From UBA8079 sp049601915 (GTDB taxonomy: Bacteria; Pseudomonadota; Alphaproteobacteria; UBA6615): 64,000 nucleotides of DNA. The stretch lies in assembly GCA_049601915.1 (NCBI GenBank), contig JBMYRB010000002.1, positions 620,001 through 684,000 on the forward strand, given 5' to 3'. The position numbers and the translations under genes were made by a program. This document shows positions 51,377 through 61,051 of this stretch, one piece after another. The notes below the pieces were generated by a model. The model saw nothing but the letters and a program-made list of their open reading frames with translations. It was not told where the DNA came from and did no database searches. The number at the start of each line of letters is the position of its first letter. Within the stretch, counting starts at the first letter, position 1.

Positions 51377-51631
51377 ATGCCTGATTTCTACAGTCCCGAT
51401 CTGGGGGCAAACCCGGATGACCCCTTCGCGCGCGACGCCGATGGCAAGCTCGTGCGCCGAAGTTATTGGCTCGATCTGGGCGATCGATCCTTCGTCATGG
51501 CCATGACCCAGGGCGTCGGTGCCAACCTCACAAACGAGCACAAGCGCGCGCATCTGGAAGATTTGGGGCGCACACATCTGGTGGACCAGGTGTGCGTTCA
51601 GGAGATTATCCCGCCCGAGACTGAGGCTTAA
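51377..51631 (+). CDS. Small hypothetical protein
   Basis: An 84-residue open frame (MPDFYSPDLGANPDDPF...). It contains RRSYWLDLGDRSFVMAMTQGVGANL and ends in VQEIIPPETEA. No known domain, signal peptide or membrane helix; a GTG at 51368 is an alternative start. It is convergent with the NIPSNAP gene. Its codon use is plausible for a real gene, but the position beside decayed genes leaves room for doubt. Confidence 0.45.
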   Translation: MPDFYSPDLGANPDDPFARDADGKLVRRSYWLDLGDRSFVMAMTQGVGANLTNEHKRAHLEDLGRTHLVDQVCVQEIIPPETEA

Positions 51632-51651
51632 GGGCCGCCTGCGACGCGTCG

Positions 51652-52287
51652 TTATTTCAGGGGTGAGAAGTTCGCCGGGAATATCATAGTCGAGTGCATT
51701 TCCTCTAGATCTTCGCGCCCGGCGGCAGCGAATTCCTGCCACGCGGCCTCTTTGGCGATCCCGTTGCGCGCTTCCATACGTTGCTCGAGGCTTGCATAAG
51801 CCCACAGATGACAGACCTCGTTGGGATTCGGGCCTTCGGTGATCCAGGCGCAGACATTCTTTGAATACTTCTCGCGTACCGGCATCACGTCGATGAAGCG
51901 CTTCATCCATCCCGCGGCCTTGCCGGGTTTCAGCCGATAATTACGAAACTCGTAGAAATTACCCTCGGTTTCCGGGGCAACGAGGTGCTTAGCCGGGTTC
52001 AGAAAGCGCGTTGTCTGATTGACGAGCAGCGGACGCAGGGCCGGGACATATTTTTGGGTCCAGTCTTCGTTTTTGCCAAGTTCGGCGCGCAGGCGTGCGC
52101 GTTCCTCGAAACTATCGTAGCGCCACAGATGCATAACCTGGTTCAGGGGACCGATTTCAGTGAACCAGTAACCCTCCAGAACCCCGTAATCGTTTCCGCG
52201 TGCCTTGCGACCGACCTCTTCATTGATCTTGAGAATGTCCGGCACGGCGCCGGCGCTGGCCGTGTAGGTACGCAGTTCATGAAGCAT
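51652..52287 (-). CDS. NIPSNAP-family protein
   Basis: A 211-residue protein of two NIPSNAP repeats: MLHELRTYTASAGAVPDILKIN...VMHLWRYDSFEERA in the first half and YEFRNYRLKPGKAAGWMKRF...VCHLWAYASLEQRM in the second. The repeats are dimeric alpha-beta barrels; functions are poorly known. Start ATG 52287 follows GGGGGAAGA. Confidence 0.92.
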   Translation of the reverse strand: MLHELRTYTASAGAVPDILKINEEVGRKARGNDYGVLEGYWFTEIGPLNQVMHLWRYDSFEERARLRAELGKNEDWTQKYVPALRPLLVNQTTRFLNPAKHLVAPETEGNFYEFRNYRLKPGKAAGWMKRFIDVMPVREKYSKNVCAWITEGPNPNEVCHLWAYASLEQRMEARNGIAKEAAWQEFAAAGREDLEEMHSTMIFPANFSPLK

Positions 52288-52532
52288 GTTTCTTCCCCCT
52301 TGGAACCTGTTTCGATTTGCAGGCTAGCCTGATGCGCAGTCGCGTCCAACGCAAGGGTCTTGGCGCCGGTTTCTGGTTTTCCGAGCTGATCAGTCGATAG
52401 GCCAGACGGTCCGCGAAAAGAATCGGATTTGCTCTTCACGACGCAGATGCGCCGTGTACGGTTTGAATATAGGACTTGGAAACCGGCTCATGAACCGGTG
52501 AAAATCAATCAGCTTCATTTTGGGAGGGGACG

Positions 52533-52970
52533 ATGGATCTGGAATTCTTCATTCACGTGTCGTTGGTGGGCGTACTCGCGACGTATCTGCATCTGGTTGG
52601 CGCGCTGTGGGCGGATCGTTACGGCTTGCCAAGCATCGACCTGCCGCGCGGCATGGCACAGCTTACCTTCGGAGATTCATTCGAAGGGCCCGCGCCCTAC
52701 GGGTGGGGTATCTCGGTCATCCATGTAAACGGGATCGCCTTCGCGCTTCTCTACGCCACCGTGATCGCCCAGTATTTGCCCGGCGAGCCCTACATTAAGG
52801 GGCTGATCTTCGGCGGAATTCTGTATATCGGCGCGATGTTGATCTTCGTCCCGTTCTTCCTGAAGGACGGGTTCTTCGGCTCCAAGGGGCACCCGATGGG
52901 CTGGCTGACGGCGCTTATCATTCATCTGATCTACGGCCTGATCGTCGGCTGGCTGTCGCCAATTCTGTAA
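52533..52970 (+). CDS. Small membrane protein, first copy of a tandem pair
   Basis: A 145-residue protein with about four membrane helices: MDLEFFIHVSLVGVLATYLHLVGALW, GIAFALLYATVIAQYL, GGILYIGAMLIFVPFFL and IIHLIYGLIVGWL. A polar loop holds DRYGLP, DLPRGMAQLTFGDSFEGPAPYGWG. The function is unknown. It starts at ATG 52533 after GGGAGGGGACG. The next gene is a close paralogue: my hand alignment gives 115 of 145 identical residues. Confidence 0.8.
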   Translation: MDLEFFIHVSLVGVLATYLHLVGALWADRYGLPSIDLPRGMAQLTFGDSFEGPAPYGWGISVIHVNGIAFALLYATVIAQYLPGEPYIKGLIFGGILYIGAMLIFVPFFLKDGFFGSKGHPMGWLTALIIHLIYGLIVGWLSPIL

Positions 52971-53045
52971 CTCTTCGAACCCTCTGCCGGTGCGGCGCAG
53001 CGCCGCATGCGGTAGAGTGGCGCGAAGAAATTGGGGGGTGAAGAG

Positions 53046-53483
53046 ATGGATCTGGAATTTTTCGTTCACGTGTCGCTTGTCGGCATTCTCGCGACTTACA
53101 TGCTGATTGTGTCCGCGCTTTGGGCGGAGCGATACGGCCTGCCGCGGATCGATCTGCCGCGCGGGATGACGCAGCTCACATTTGGCGATTCGTTCGAGGG
53201 CCCGGCCCCTTATGGTTGGGGTATCTTCATCATCATGATGAACGGCATCGCCTTCGCGCTGCTCTATGCAACGGTATTTGCACAGTATTTGCCCGGCGAA
53301 CTGTGGATGCGCGGTATTATCTACGCCGTCATTCTGTACTTCGGCGCAATGTTGATCTTCGTGCCATTCTTCCTGAAGGACGGTTTCTTCGGCATGAAGG
53401 GGCATAAGATGGGATGGCTCACATCCCTGATCCTGCACCTCTGGTACGGGCTGATCCTCGGCTGGCTCTCGCCGGTCCTCTAG
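53046..53483 (+). CDS. Small membrane protein, second copy of the tandem pair
   Basis: A 145-residue paralogue of the preceding gene with the same four helices and the same conserved loop LTFGDSFEGPAPYGWG and PFFLKDGFFG. It has its own ribosome-binding site (GGGGGGTGAAGAG) and ATG at 53046. The 75-base gap between copies has no terminator. The differences fall mostly in the helices and the loop before helix 3 (GEPYIKGLIFGG versus GELWMRGIIYAV). It may form a heteromer with the first copy. Confidence 0.8.
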   Translation: MDLEFFVHVSLVGILATYMLIVSALWAERYGLPRIDLPRGMTQLTFGDSFEGPAPYGWGIFIIMMNGIAFALLYATVFAQYLPGELWMRGIIYAVILYFGAMLIFVPFFLKDGFFGMKGHKMGWLTSLILHLWYGLILGWLSPVL

Positions 53484-53504
53484 TTCGAGGCAGGCGCGCG
53501 ACGC

Positions 53505-54539
53505 CTAGAACGAAAACCTACTCTCTTCCGGTGACGGTGGCTCGGGCTGTGATTTTTCCAGCTCGTCCAGATAGTTCTGGTTCACATACCAGTCGCGATA
53601 ATCCAGGAACCGCACCGGTTTGTATTTCGGCGGGTTGTCCGGGCCGACGCAGGTCGGCATCGGGTCCGCGAGCGTGTCCCATGACGGGCTGAAGAAGAAG
53701 GCCAGTGAATAGCGGTCCTTCTTCGGCGGGATCACGCGGTGGGGCGTGGCCATGAAGCGGCCATTGGTCCAGCGGTTCAGGAACTCGCCGGTGTTGACGA
53801 TGATCGCGCCTTCGATGGTGTTGGCCGGCAGCCAGCGTCCCGACTGGGTCTGGATCTGCAGGCCGGGCGTATCCGTCACCGGAAGCAGCGTGATGAAGCC
53901 GTGGTCGCGATGGGGCGCGATACCGAACTGGTTGTTCTCGCTTTTGACCGCCGGGTAATGCTGATTGCGCGTCGTCCAGAGCGGGTCGTCGAACATACCG
54001 TCGAAATAGTCGGCGGGCAGGTCCAGCGCACGGGCATAGAGCGGCAACAGCTTGTAACCCAGCTCTTCCATCGCATCGTAATACTCCAGCATCTCGGCCT
54101 TCCAGCCGGGCAGGAGCGTTTCGTCGGGCCACTGGTTCGGGCCGAAATACGGTATGAGATTTGCCTCAACGCCGGGGTGATCGGCGGGGCGCTCACGCAC
54201 GATGCGCAGCATCTCGTTCAGATCGGGCTTGGTGTTCTCGTTCACCGTGGAGGATACATAGATCGTTGACCCCGGTGGCACGTAATTCTCGTGCTTCCGT
54301 TTTTCTGCGTCCGGGAGGTCGAAGAAACGAATGAGGTTCTTGTGGGTCCGCTCGATCAGCGGGCGCGGCACGTTGTGGTTGGTCGCGAAATAGAAACCGA
54401 CATTCTCTTGGGCGTGGCGCAGTTCGGCGGCAAGCGCTTCCAGCGCGCCGTCTTCACCGGCCAGGTAGGGGCCGAAATCGAGAATCGGGATTTCCTCATC
54501 GACGAACTCTTCGGGGATAACAATTTCTGCGTTCGACAT
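53505..54539 (-). CDS. 2-oxoglutarate/Fe(II) oxygenase, isopenicillin N synthase-like
   Basis: A 344-residue enzyme. Iron ligands are His and Asp in PHRDHGFITLL and the distal His in TPHRVI, with the oxoglutarate Arg in RYSLAFFF. The N-terminal domain (DEEIPILDFGPYLAGE, FYFATNHNVP) matches plant-type flavonoid/gibberellin oxidase-like DIOX_N. Start ATG 54539; the frame runs open to 54821 but lacks family resemblance upstream. A second such enzyme sits at the right window edge. Confidence 0.9.
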   Translation of the reverse strand: MSNAEIVIPEEFVDEEIPILDFGPYLAGEDGALEALAAELRHAQENVGFYFATNHNVPRPLIERTHKNLIRFFDLPDAEKRKHENYVPPGSTIYVSSTVNENTKPDLNEMLRIVRERPADHPGVEANLIPYFGPNQWPDETLLPGWKAEMLEYYDAMEELGYKLLPLYARALDLPADYFDGMFDDPLWTTRNQHYPAVKSENNQFGIAPHRDHGFITLLPVTDTPGLQIQTQSGRWLPANTIEGAIIVNTGEFLNRWTNGRFMATPHRVIPPKKDRYSLAFFFSPSWDTLADPMPTCVGPDNPPKYKPVRFLDYRDWYVNQNYLDELEKSQPEPPSPEESRFSF

Positions 54540-54649
54540 GTCGTGCCTCGCTCGTTTCCGCGATTCTAATACAGTAATGTTAGCGTAGTTTCCCGATTGG
54601 ACAAGCGCGGCAAGTTCGTGGCTCACGATGTGAGAAGCGGTGAAAAGGC

Positions 54650-56386
54650 TTAACCCGGCCGGATCCCGCGAGCCGCTTCGACGGCGAGCGGCGAGTAGAT
54701 GGCTTGGCGCATACTTTCGGAGCGGTCGATGACCACGTCGATCACTGCGGGTTTGGCCTGGGCCAGACCGGCATGGATCGCGGCCCCGATGTCGTCGGGG
54801 TTCTCGACCCGTTCGGCCCACGCACCGCAGGCTCGCGCGATGGTCGCGTAGTCGGTGTCGGGAAAATCGTTGCCGTGGGACCGGTTGCCCATACCTTCGG
54901 CGGTCATGCCGAGGCGTGAATTGTTCATCACCACATAGACCGGGTTGGCCTCATACTGCCCGGCCGTCAGCAGCACGTGCATCTGCATCGCGAAGCCGCC
55001 GTCGCTGCAGATTCCGATGGCCGGGCGCGCCGGGTCGAGGATCTTGGCGCAAAGGGTGGCGGGCAGGGACCAGCTGACCCCGCCCAGCCCGCCGGAGCCG
55101 AAATAGCTGTTGGGGCGTCTGGTCTGGAAGAAGTGGTTCATCCAGTGCCGGTTGCTGCCGGCGTCCGTGCAGACGATCGTCTCATCGGGCATCGCTGCAT
55201 GGATCTCCGCGACGAGCCGCTGGGGCGCGATGGGCATATTGGCTGAGACGAGCATTGGGTCGGCGAAGAATTGCCGCGCCTCCTTCAGGTCGATCAGGGC
55301 GCCGCGGCGTGCGGTCACTGCTGTCGCATCGAGCCGTCCGTCGAGGCCGGAGAGCATGAGCTTGAGGGTCTCGTTCGCGTCGCCGACGAGGGCGACCTCG
55401 GCCGGGATGGTCCAGGACGCGTTGCGCGCTTCGATATCGATCTGGACGATCCGCTGGCGGTTCGGGTCGAACATCTGCGGATGTTCGAAACAGGTGTCCT
55501 GGGGCTTCAGCCGGCTGCCGACGACGAGGATCGTATCCGCCATACCAACGATCTCATTGGCGAGCGGCAGGCCGGTATAGCCCATGGGGCCGGCAGCCAT
55601 GTCATGGGTCTCGGCGATGTTGCCCTTTCCGAGGACCGTCGTGACCACCGGCGCGCCGAGCAGATCGGCCATGGCCGCCAAAGGATCAAACGCTTTCGAA
55701 ATACGCACGCCGTTGCCGGCGACGATTACGGGCGCCTTGGCGGCCACAAGCACGTCAACCGCCGCATCGATTGCCTCGGACGGTGGGACCGACGTGCTGG
55801 TGTTCAACAGCCGCTTGGTGTCATGGATCTCCGGCAGCCCGTTATCCGCGACGGGGTCGCGAAGCGTATTCGCGCGGAACAGGCAGGCTGTGGGCCCCGG
55901 GCGTCCGGTGATCGCGTGCTTGTAGGCGAGCTGCGTGCTCATCACCGCCTCGCGCGCAGTGTGGGCGACGGCGGTGTATTTGGTGGCGGATCTGAACATA
56001 CCGGCCAGGTCGAAGGAGCCATAATGCCCGGCCCCCGACTGGATGGGGCCGTGGGTGACGAACTCGTTATGGTCCGACAACTCCGTCAGCACGACCATGG
56101 GGGACGAAGCGAGGAACGCCTCGATGACGCCGAACATGCCCGTCGAGCCCGTAAAGCCACCCTGTCCGGCGAAAACGCCGGGCTTGCCTGTCAATTTGCC
56201 GTACATGTCGGCCATGCACGACGCGGTCTGTTCGTCGCGAGGTACAATAGCCTGGATCTCGTTCTGGCGGTCGTGGAGCGCGCAATAGATATCCATTGTG
56301 GCGCCACCCGGCACGCCGAAGAAATGTTCGGTCCCGGCCTCGATAAAACAATCGACGATCCGCTCTGCGGCGGTGCTTTCGCTCAT
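54650..56386 (-). CDS. ThDP-dependent enzyme (acetolactate synthase/benzoylformate decarboxylase superfamily)
   Basis: A 578-residue enzyme. Domain order: N-terminal pyrimidine-binding domain with the catalytic Glu in PRDEQTASCMADMYGK (about residue 50), central domain (about 190-320), and C-terminal diphosphate domain with CSDGGFAMQMHVLL...VYVVMNN. It may decarboxylate or carboligate a 2-oxo acid. Start ATG 56386 follows GGGGACAC. It is divergent from an FAH-family gene. No FAD-dependent regulatory partner (IlvN) is near. Confidence 0.9.
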   Translation of the reverse strand: MSESTAAERIVDCFIEAGTEHFFGVPGGATMDIYCALHDRQNEIQAIVPRDEQTASCMADMYGKLTGKPGVFAGQGGFTGSTGMFGVIEAFLASSPMVVLTELSDHNEFVTHGPIQSGAGHYGSFDLAGMFRSATKYTAVAHTAREAVMSTQLAYKHAITGRPGPTACLFRANTLRDPVADNGLPEIHDTKRLLNTSTSVPPSEAIDAAVDVLVAAKAPVIVAGNGVRISKAFDPLAAMADLLGAPVVTTVLGKGNIAETHDMAAGPMGYTGLPLANEIVGMADTILVVGSRLKPQDTCFEHPQMFDPNRQRIVQIDIEARNASWTIPAEVALVGDANETLKLMLSGLDGRLDATAVTARRGALIDLKEARQFFADPMLVSANMPIAPQRLVAEIHAAMPDETIVCTDAGSNRHWMNHFFQTRRPNSYFGSGGLGGVSWSLPATLCAKILDPARPAIGICSDGGFAMQMHVLLTAGQYEANPVYVVMNNSRLGMTAEGMGNRSHGNDFPDTDYATIARACGAWAERVENPDDIGAAIHAGLAQAKPAVIDVVIDRSESMRQAIYSPLAVEAARGIRPG

Positions 56387-56527
56387 CTTCGTGTCCCCTT
56401 GCACGTATGTTGTCGGTAAAGGTAACGATGTTTGCGTGCCGGGCAAGGCGGCGGCGCTCTCCCGGCACTCGAAAACCATATCTGTTCGCGCTATCACGTA
56501 GGTTCTGAATCTGAGGGAGTATGAGAC

Positions 56528-57298
56528 GTGAGCAATTGGGTGCGGTTCGAGAAAGACGGTGTGGCGGGCTTCGGCACGCTCGACGGTGATGCCATCGGCG
56601 TACATCAGGGCAATATGTTCGGTGATCGGACGGCGACCGGCGAATCTCAGGCCCTGAAAGAGGTGACGCTGCTGACGCCCTGCGTGCCCGGGAAATTTGT
56701 CGCGCTGTGGAACAACTCCCGGTCGGCCGCCGAGAAACAGGGGCTCGACCAGCCGGAGTATCCGCTGTTCTTTCTCAAACCGTCGACGACCTATCTCGCG
56801 CCGGGCGGGGTCATCCGCAAGCCCGCCGGCTATGATGGTCGGGTGATCTATGAGGCCGAACTGGGCATCGTCATTGGCAAGTCGGTCAGTAACGTCGACG
56901 GAGCTGCGGCCGCCGATGCGATCTTCGGCTACACCTGCGTCAACGACGTGACGGCGATGCAGCTGCTTGATGCCGACCCGTCATTTCCCCAATGGGCGCG
57001 CGCCAAGGGCTTCGACACGTTCGGTGCGTTCGGGCCGGCGATCGTGACCGATACGAATGTTTCCGGCAGCGCGATTCGAGCCGAGCTCAACGGTCGCGAA
57101 CGGCAGAATTATCCGGTCTCGGATTTATTTATGCAGCCAGCCGAGATCGTCTCGAAGCTGTCCCAGTCGATGACCCTTGAGCCGGGAGATATGATCGCCT
57201 GCGGCACGGGTCCGGGTGCGTTGCCGATGAAACCGGGCGCGACCATCGATGTCATCATCGATGGCATCGGCACGCTCTCCAACACATACGACGCGTAG
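56528..57298 (+). CDS. Fumarylacetoacetate hydrolase-family protein
   Basis: A 256-residue FAH-fold enzyme starting at GTG 56528. The metal-site segment EAELGIVIGKSVSNV and the later GYTCVNDVTAMQ and WARAKGFDTFGAFGPAIV are diagnostic. It may cleave or hydrate a ring-cleavage product, the last step of homogentisate-type or catechol meta pathways. The flavin hydroxylase follows 12 bases later on the same strand. Confidence 0.92.
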   Translation: MSNWVRFEKDGVAGFGTLDGDAIGVHQGNMFGDRTATGESQALKEVTLLTPCVPGKFVALWNNSRSAAEKQGLDQPEYPLFFLKPSTTYLAPGGVIRKPAGYDGRVIYEAELGIVIGKSVSNVDGAAAADAIFGYTCVNDVTAMQLLDADPSFPQWARAKGFDTFGAFGPAIVTDTNVSGSAIRAELNGRERQNYPVSDLFMQPAEIVSKLSQSMTLEPGDMIACGTGPGALPMKPGATIDVIIDGIGTLSNTYDA

Positions 57299-57310
57299 GG
57301 CAGAGACCTC

Positions 57311-58888
57311 GTGGAGTCCCGGGAAATCCAGGTCGATGTCCTGATCATCGGGGCCGGACCGGCGGGTCTGGCGACCGCCAATTATCTCGGCTTGTATGGC
57401 GCGCGCGCGCTGGTCGTGGAACAGAACGCGAGCACGGTTGCCGAGCCACGCGCCGTGTCGATCGACGATGAGACCTTGCGTAGCATGCAAACCCTTGGGC
57501 TCGACGCGCCGATCATCGCGAACACCCTGCCGGGATATGGGGCGCGATATTACTCGCCGGGCCAGCGCGAGTTCGCCCGCATCCAGCCGACAACACGTGA
57601 ATATGGACACCCACGCCGCTCGGGATTCCGCCAGCCGGAGTTCGAGGCGGAGTTGCGGACCGGCCTCGGCAAATACCCAACGGTAGACGTACGGTTCGAA
57701 CATCAGTTTGAGTCTCTGGAGCAGAACGAGACGGGCGTGACCTCGCATGTCCTCGACCCGGAGGGTAACAGGCTGACAATCCGCGCCAGTTTCCTGGCGG
57801 CCTGCGACGGCGGGCGATCCACGGTCCGCAAGTTGCTAGGTATCGAGCTCGCGGGCTCAAGCTTCAACGAGCGCTGGCTGGTGATCGACTGCGTGAACGA
57901 TACCGACGAGACTCCGGCCTCGATCGCCTACTGCGATCATCGCCGGGCGGCGATCACCATTCCAGGGCCCGGTCGAACCCGGCGTTGGGAGTTTCTCCTG
58001 AAGCGCGACGAGGACGAAGCAGATCTGTTGGACGAGAGGAAGATCCGTGAGCTTCTGATGCCCTACATCGGTGCCAATGATGTCGAGATCATCCGCAAGC
58101 TCGTCTACACCTTCCACGCCCGGATCGCCGACCGCTGGCGTGTCGGGCGGGTTTTCCTGCTGGGGGACGCGGCCCATCTGACGCCGCCCTATGCCGGACA
58201 GGGGCTGAACAGCGGCCAGCGTGATGCGGCGAATTTCTCCTGGAAGGCCGCCGCCGTTGTGAAAGGGCGGGCCGGTGTGGCGCTGATGGATACCTATGAG
58301 TCCGAGCGCCGTGACCATGCCTGGTCGCTGATCCGCATGGCGATCCAGATCGGCTGGGTAATGGTGCCGCGCAACTGGCTTCACACCTATGCCCAGATCG
58401 CGTTCTTTCGGCTGGCCGGAATCATTCCGCCGGTGCGGGACTATTTTGTGGGCATGAAGTTCAAGCCCGTGCCGCGTTTCGAGAAAGGGTTTCTCTGTGC
58501 CGACGGGATGTCGGCACGTGACACGCTTGTCGGGCGGATGCTGCCCCAGCCGGATGTGATCGCAGGTGACGGGGCCACCCGTAAGCTCGACGATGTGCTG
58601 GGGCCGGGTTTCGCGCTATTGGCGATCGGGTCATCAGGTTTAGACGACTTGGCACTGCTCGATCATCCGTTCTGGTCAAGGCTCGACGCGAACCGAGTCG
58701 CTCTGGTCAGGGACGAGCCTGCCGACGACCCCAATATTATCTGTATCGCCGAGGGTCCATTGCGGCACCGCTTCGACAAGTATGCGGACCACATACTGCT
58801 GGTCCGACCGGACCGGTACGTCGCGGCCGCGTTTAACGCTTCGGATGCGGGTGATATTGCCGACCGCCTGACGGACCTGATGGACTAG
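57311..58888 (+). CDS. FAD-dependent aromatic hydroxylase (MhpA-like)
   Basis: A 525-residue class A flavoprotein monooxygenase starting at GTG 57311. The dinucleotide motif IIGAGPAGLATANYL, the DG motif ACDGGRSTVRKLLG and the GD motif FLLGDAAHLTPPYAGQGLNSG are intact. MhpA-type enzymes hydroxylate 3-(3-hydroxyphenyl)propionate and relatives. It follows the FAH-family gene by 12 bases, and its stop shares a CTAG with the convergent RidA gene. Confidence 0.9.
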   Translation: MESREIQVDVLIIGAGPAGLATANYLGLYGARALVVEQNASTVAEPRAVSIDDETLRSMQTLGLDAPIIANTLPGYGARYYSPGQREFARIQPTTREYGHPRRSGFRQPEFEAELRTGLGKYPTVDVRFEHQFESLEQNETGVTSHVLDPEGNRLTIRASFLAACDGGRSTVRKLLGIELAGSSFNERWLVIDCVNDTDETPASIAYCDHRRAAITIPGPGRTRRWEFLLKRDEDEADLLDERKIRELLMPYIGANDVEIIRKLVYTFHARIADRWRVGRVFLLGDAAHLTPPYAGQGLNSGQRDAANFSWKAAAVVKGRAGVALMDTYESERRDHAWSLIRMAIQIGWVMVPRNWLHTYAQIAFFRLAGIIPPVRDYFVGMKFKPVPRFEKGFLCADGMSARDTLVGRMLPQPDVIAGDGATRKLDDVLGPGFALLAIGSSGLDDLALLDHPFWSRLDANRVALVRDEPADDPNIICIAEGPLRHRFDKYADHILLVRPDRYVAAAFNASDAGDIADRLTDLMD

Positions 58889-59295
58889 GCGTCCACCACC
58901 GCCGTCACGTCGATCTCGACCAGGGCGCCCTCGAGCAATAGCGTCGTCACGCCGACACAGGTACTGGAGGCGGATTTGTCGTCGCCATAGAAATCCATCA
59001 TAGCCTTCATGATCGTTGGCCGATCGCTGGGTTTCAGGTCCACGATGAAGACCCGCTGGCGAACGATATCCGCCGGCGTTGCGTCGACCAGTGCTAGCGC
59101 TTTTCGAATCGTACCGTAGGTGTAGGCCATCTGCGCCCCAAGATCGCCGGGCCCGACCAGTTCGCCCTCGATCGTGCCGGCGACGAGGCCTGACAGGTGG
59201 ATGGTCTTGCCACCTTCACTGGTGACCAGGTTTGTGAAGTGGGGCTTGTTCCAGAGAAACTCCGGGCGAATACGTTCGATCGTGGCGGGCATCAT
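58885..59295 (-). CDS. RidA-family protein
   Basis: A 136-residue member of the YjgF/YER057c/UK114 family. The fold is clear from the N-terminal VTSEGGKTIHLSGLVAGTI and the C-terminal LVEIDVTAVV. The Arg used by enamine deaminases (before the VEIE strand) is replaced in STCVGVTTLLLEGALVEID, so deaminase activity is doubtful. Its stop overlaps the MhpA-like stop. Confidence 0.9.
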   Translation of the reverse strand: MMPATIERIRPEFLWNKPHFTNLVTSEGGKTIHLSGLVAGTIEGELVGPGDLGAQMAYTYGTIRKALALVDATPADIVRQRVFIVDLKPSDRPTIMKAMMDFYGDDKSASSTCVGVTTLLLEGALVEIDVTAVVDA

Positions 59296-59440
59296 TGTCT
59301 CCGTGAAGTGGAATGCAGGAAGATATGTGTACGATCACCTTGCAGATGTAACCCTCTCCGCTCGACGACGGTGTGGGCGCAGGTGATATTCTGTGTGCAA
59401 CTCGGCGGGGTTGTCGGGTGAACAACGGACATGAATTCTC

Positions 59441-61036
59441 ATGACCTATGACTATATTATTGTAGGAGCCGGAAGCGCCGGCTGCGTGCTGGCGAACCGG
59501 TTGTCGGAGTCGGGTAAGTACGATGTCCTTCTGTTGGAGGCTGGCGGGCGCGATACCAGCCCGTGGATCCATATTCCGCTGGGTTACGGCAAGCATTTCA
59601 CCAACCCGCAGGTGAACTGGCTATACACGAATGAGCCCGACTCGGCGGTGGCGGACCGGCGCATTCCCAATCCGCGCGGAAAGGTGCTCGGCGGCTCCAG
59701 TTCGATCAACGGGCTCGTTTATGTGCGCGGGCAGCGTGAGGATTATGATCTCTGGCGCCAGCTCGGCAATGAGGGCTGGAGCTTCGACGACGTGTTGCCT
59801 TACTTCCGCAAGTCGGAAGACCAGGAACGCGGCGAAAGTGAATATCACGGGTCTGGCGGGCCGCTCAGCGTGTCCGATACCCGCACCCGACACCCTTTAA
59901 GCGATGCCTTCATCGAGTCCGCGGTCGCTTGCGGTTTCCCGCGTACGGACGATTTCAACGGCCCGCAGCATGAGGGGTTCGGCTACATGCAGCTGACCTC
60001 GCGTAAGGGATTGCGCTCCAGCACGGCGGTGGCATTCCTCCGTCCTGCGGAAAAGCGTAAGAATCTGTCAGTGGTGACGGAAGCCCATGCAACGCGGGTG
60101 TTATTCGATGGTCGCCGTGCGACTGGCATGGAGTTCGAACGCCGAGGGGAGACTCATGTTGCCCATACGCGCGGTGAGGTGATTCTTTCCGGTGGTGCGA
60201 TTAACTCGCCGCAACTTCTGCAACTCTCCGGGCTTGGCCCGGCGCAGCATCTGCGCGATATCGGTGTCGACGTCGTGGCCGATATGCCGGATGTCGGATC
60301 CAACCTGCAGGACCATTTCAACATCCGGCTGGTCTATCGCTGCAATCAGCCGATCACGCTGAACGATGCGGTACGGCACCCGCTGCGTGGCGCGCGCGAG
60401 CTGGTGAATTTCGCGCTGCGCCGACGCGGTTTTCTCGCCATGGGAGCGTCGGTGGCTGCCGGTTTCTTTAAGAGCGATCCCGCTCTCGCCACGCCGGACA
60501 TACAGATCGGCATCACCCTGTTTAGCGCCGAAAAGATCGGCCAGGCATTGCATCCATTTCCGGGCATTTCCCTGATCGTCCGGCTCTTGCGGCCGGAGAG
60601 TCACGGCACCGTTATGGCATGCTCGGCGGACCCGTACGAGGCGCCGGCAATACGCCCGAACTTCCTGCACGCGGGGCGCGATGGCGAAGCCCTTGCGCTG
60701 GGCTGCCAAATTTCCCGCCGGATTACGGCGGCGCGCCCGCTCGCGGACTACATCGAGTCCGAGCACATCCCGGGTGCGGACGTGGTCACCGACGCGGAGA
60801 TGCTCGACTATCTGCGACGGTTTGGGGCGACCAGCTTCCACCCGGTCGGTACCTGCCGCATGGGCCCCGACGACCGGGCGGTTGTGGACGCGAGACTGCG
60901 AGTCTGGGGCTTCGAGGGGCTGCGCGTGGCCGATGCGTCGATCATGCCGAAGATCGTTTCCGGCAATACCAACGCGCCAACGATCATGATCGGCGAGAAG
61001 GCCTCGGCAATGATCCTTGAGGACGCGCGCGGCTGA
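59441..61036 (+). CDS. GMC-family oxidoreductase (choline dehydrogenase-like)
   Basis: A 531-residue FAD enzyme oxidising an alcohol. N-terminal IIVGAGSAGCVLANRL, the GMC signature GKVLGGSSSINGLVYVRGQ, and the C-terminal HPVGTCRMG and SNTNAPTIMIGEKAS-like segment (SGNTNAPTIMIGEKAS) carrying the catalytic His/Asn. The start ATG 59441 follows a weak site. The substrate could be choline, a polyethylene glycol or an aryl/alkyl alcohol. Confidence 0.93.
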   Translation: MTYDYIIVGAGSAGCVLANRLSESGKYDVLLLEAGGRDTSPWIHIPLGYGKHFTNPQVNWLYTNEPDSAVADRRIPNPRGKVLGGSSSINGLVYVRGQREDYDLWRQLGNEGWSFDDVLPYFRKSEDQERGESEYHGSGGPLSVSDTRTRHPLSDAFIESAVACGFPRTDDFNGPQHEGFGYMQLTSRKGLRSSTAVAFLRPAEKRKNLSVVTEAHATRVLFDGRRATGMEFERRGETHVAHTRGEVILSGGAINSPQLLQLSGLGPAQHLRDIGVDVVADMPDVGSNLQDHFNIRLVYRCNQPITLNDAVRHPLRGARELVNFALRRRGFLAMGASVAAGFFKSDPALATPDIQIGITLFSAEKIGQALHPFPGISLIVRLLRPESHGTVMACSADPYEAPAIRPNFLHAGRDGEALALGCQISRRITAARPLADYIESEHIPGADVVTDAEMLDYLRRFGATSFHPVGTCRMGPDDRAVVDARLRVWGFEGLRVADASIMPKIVSGNTNAPTIMIGEKASAMILEDARG

Positions 61037-61051
61037 CGCTGTCCTTGATCG

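Noticed and set aside
55271..56419. 382-codon plus-strand open frame
   Set aside because: Antisense of the ThDP enzyme, which carries intact family motifs.
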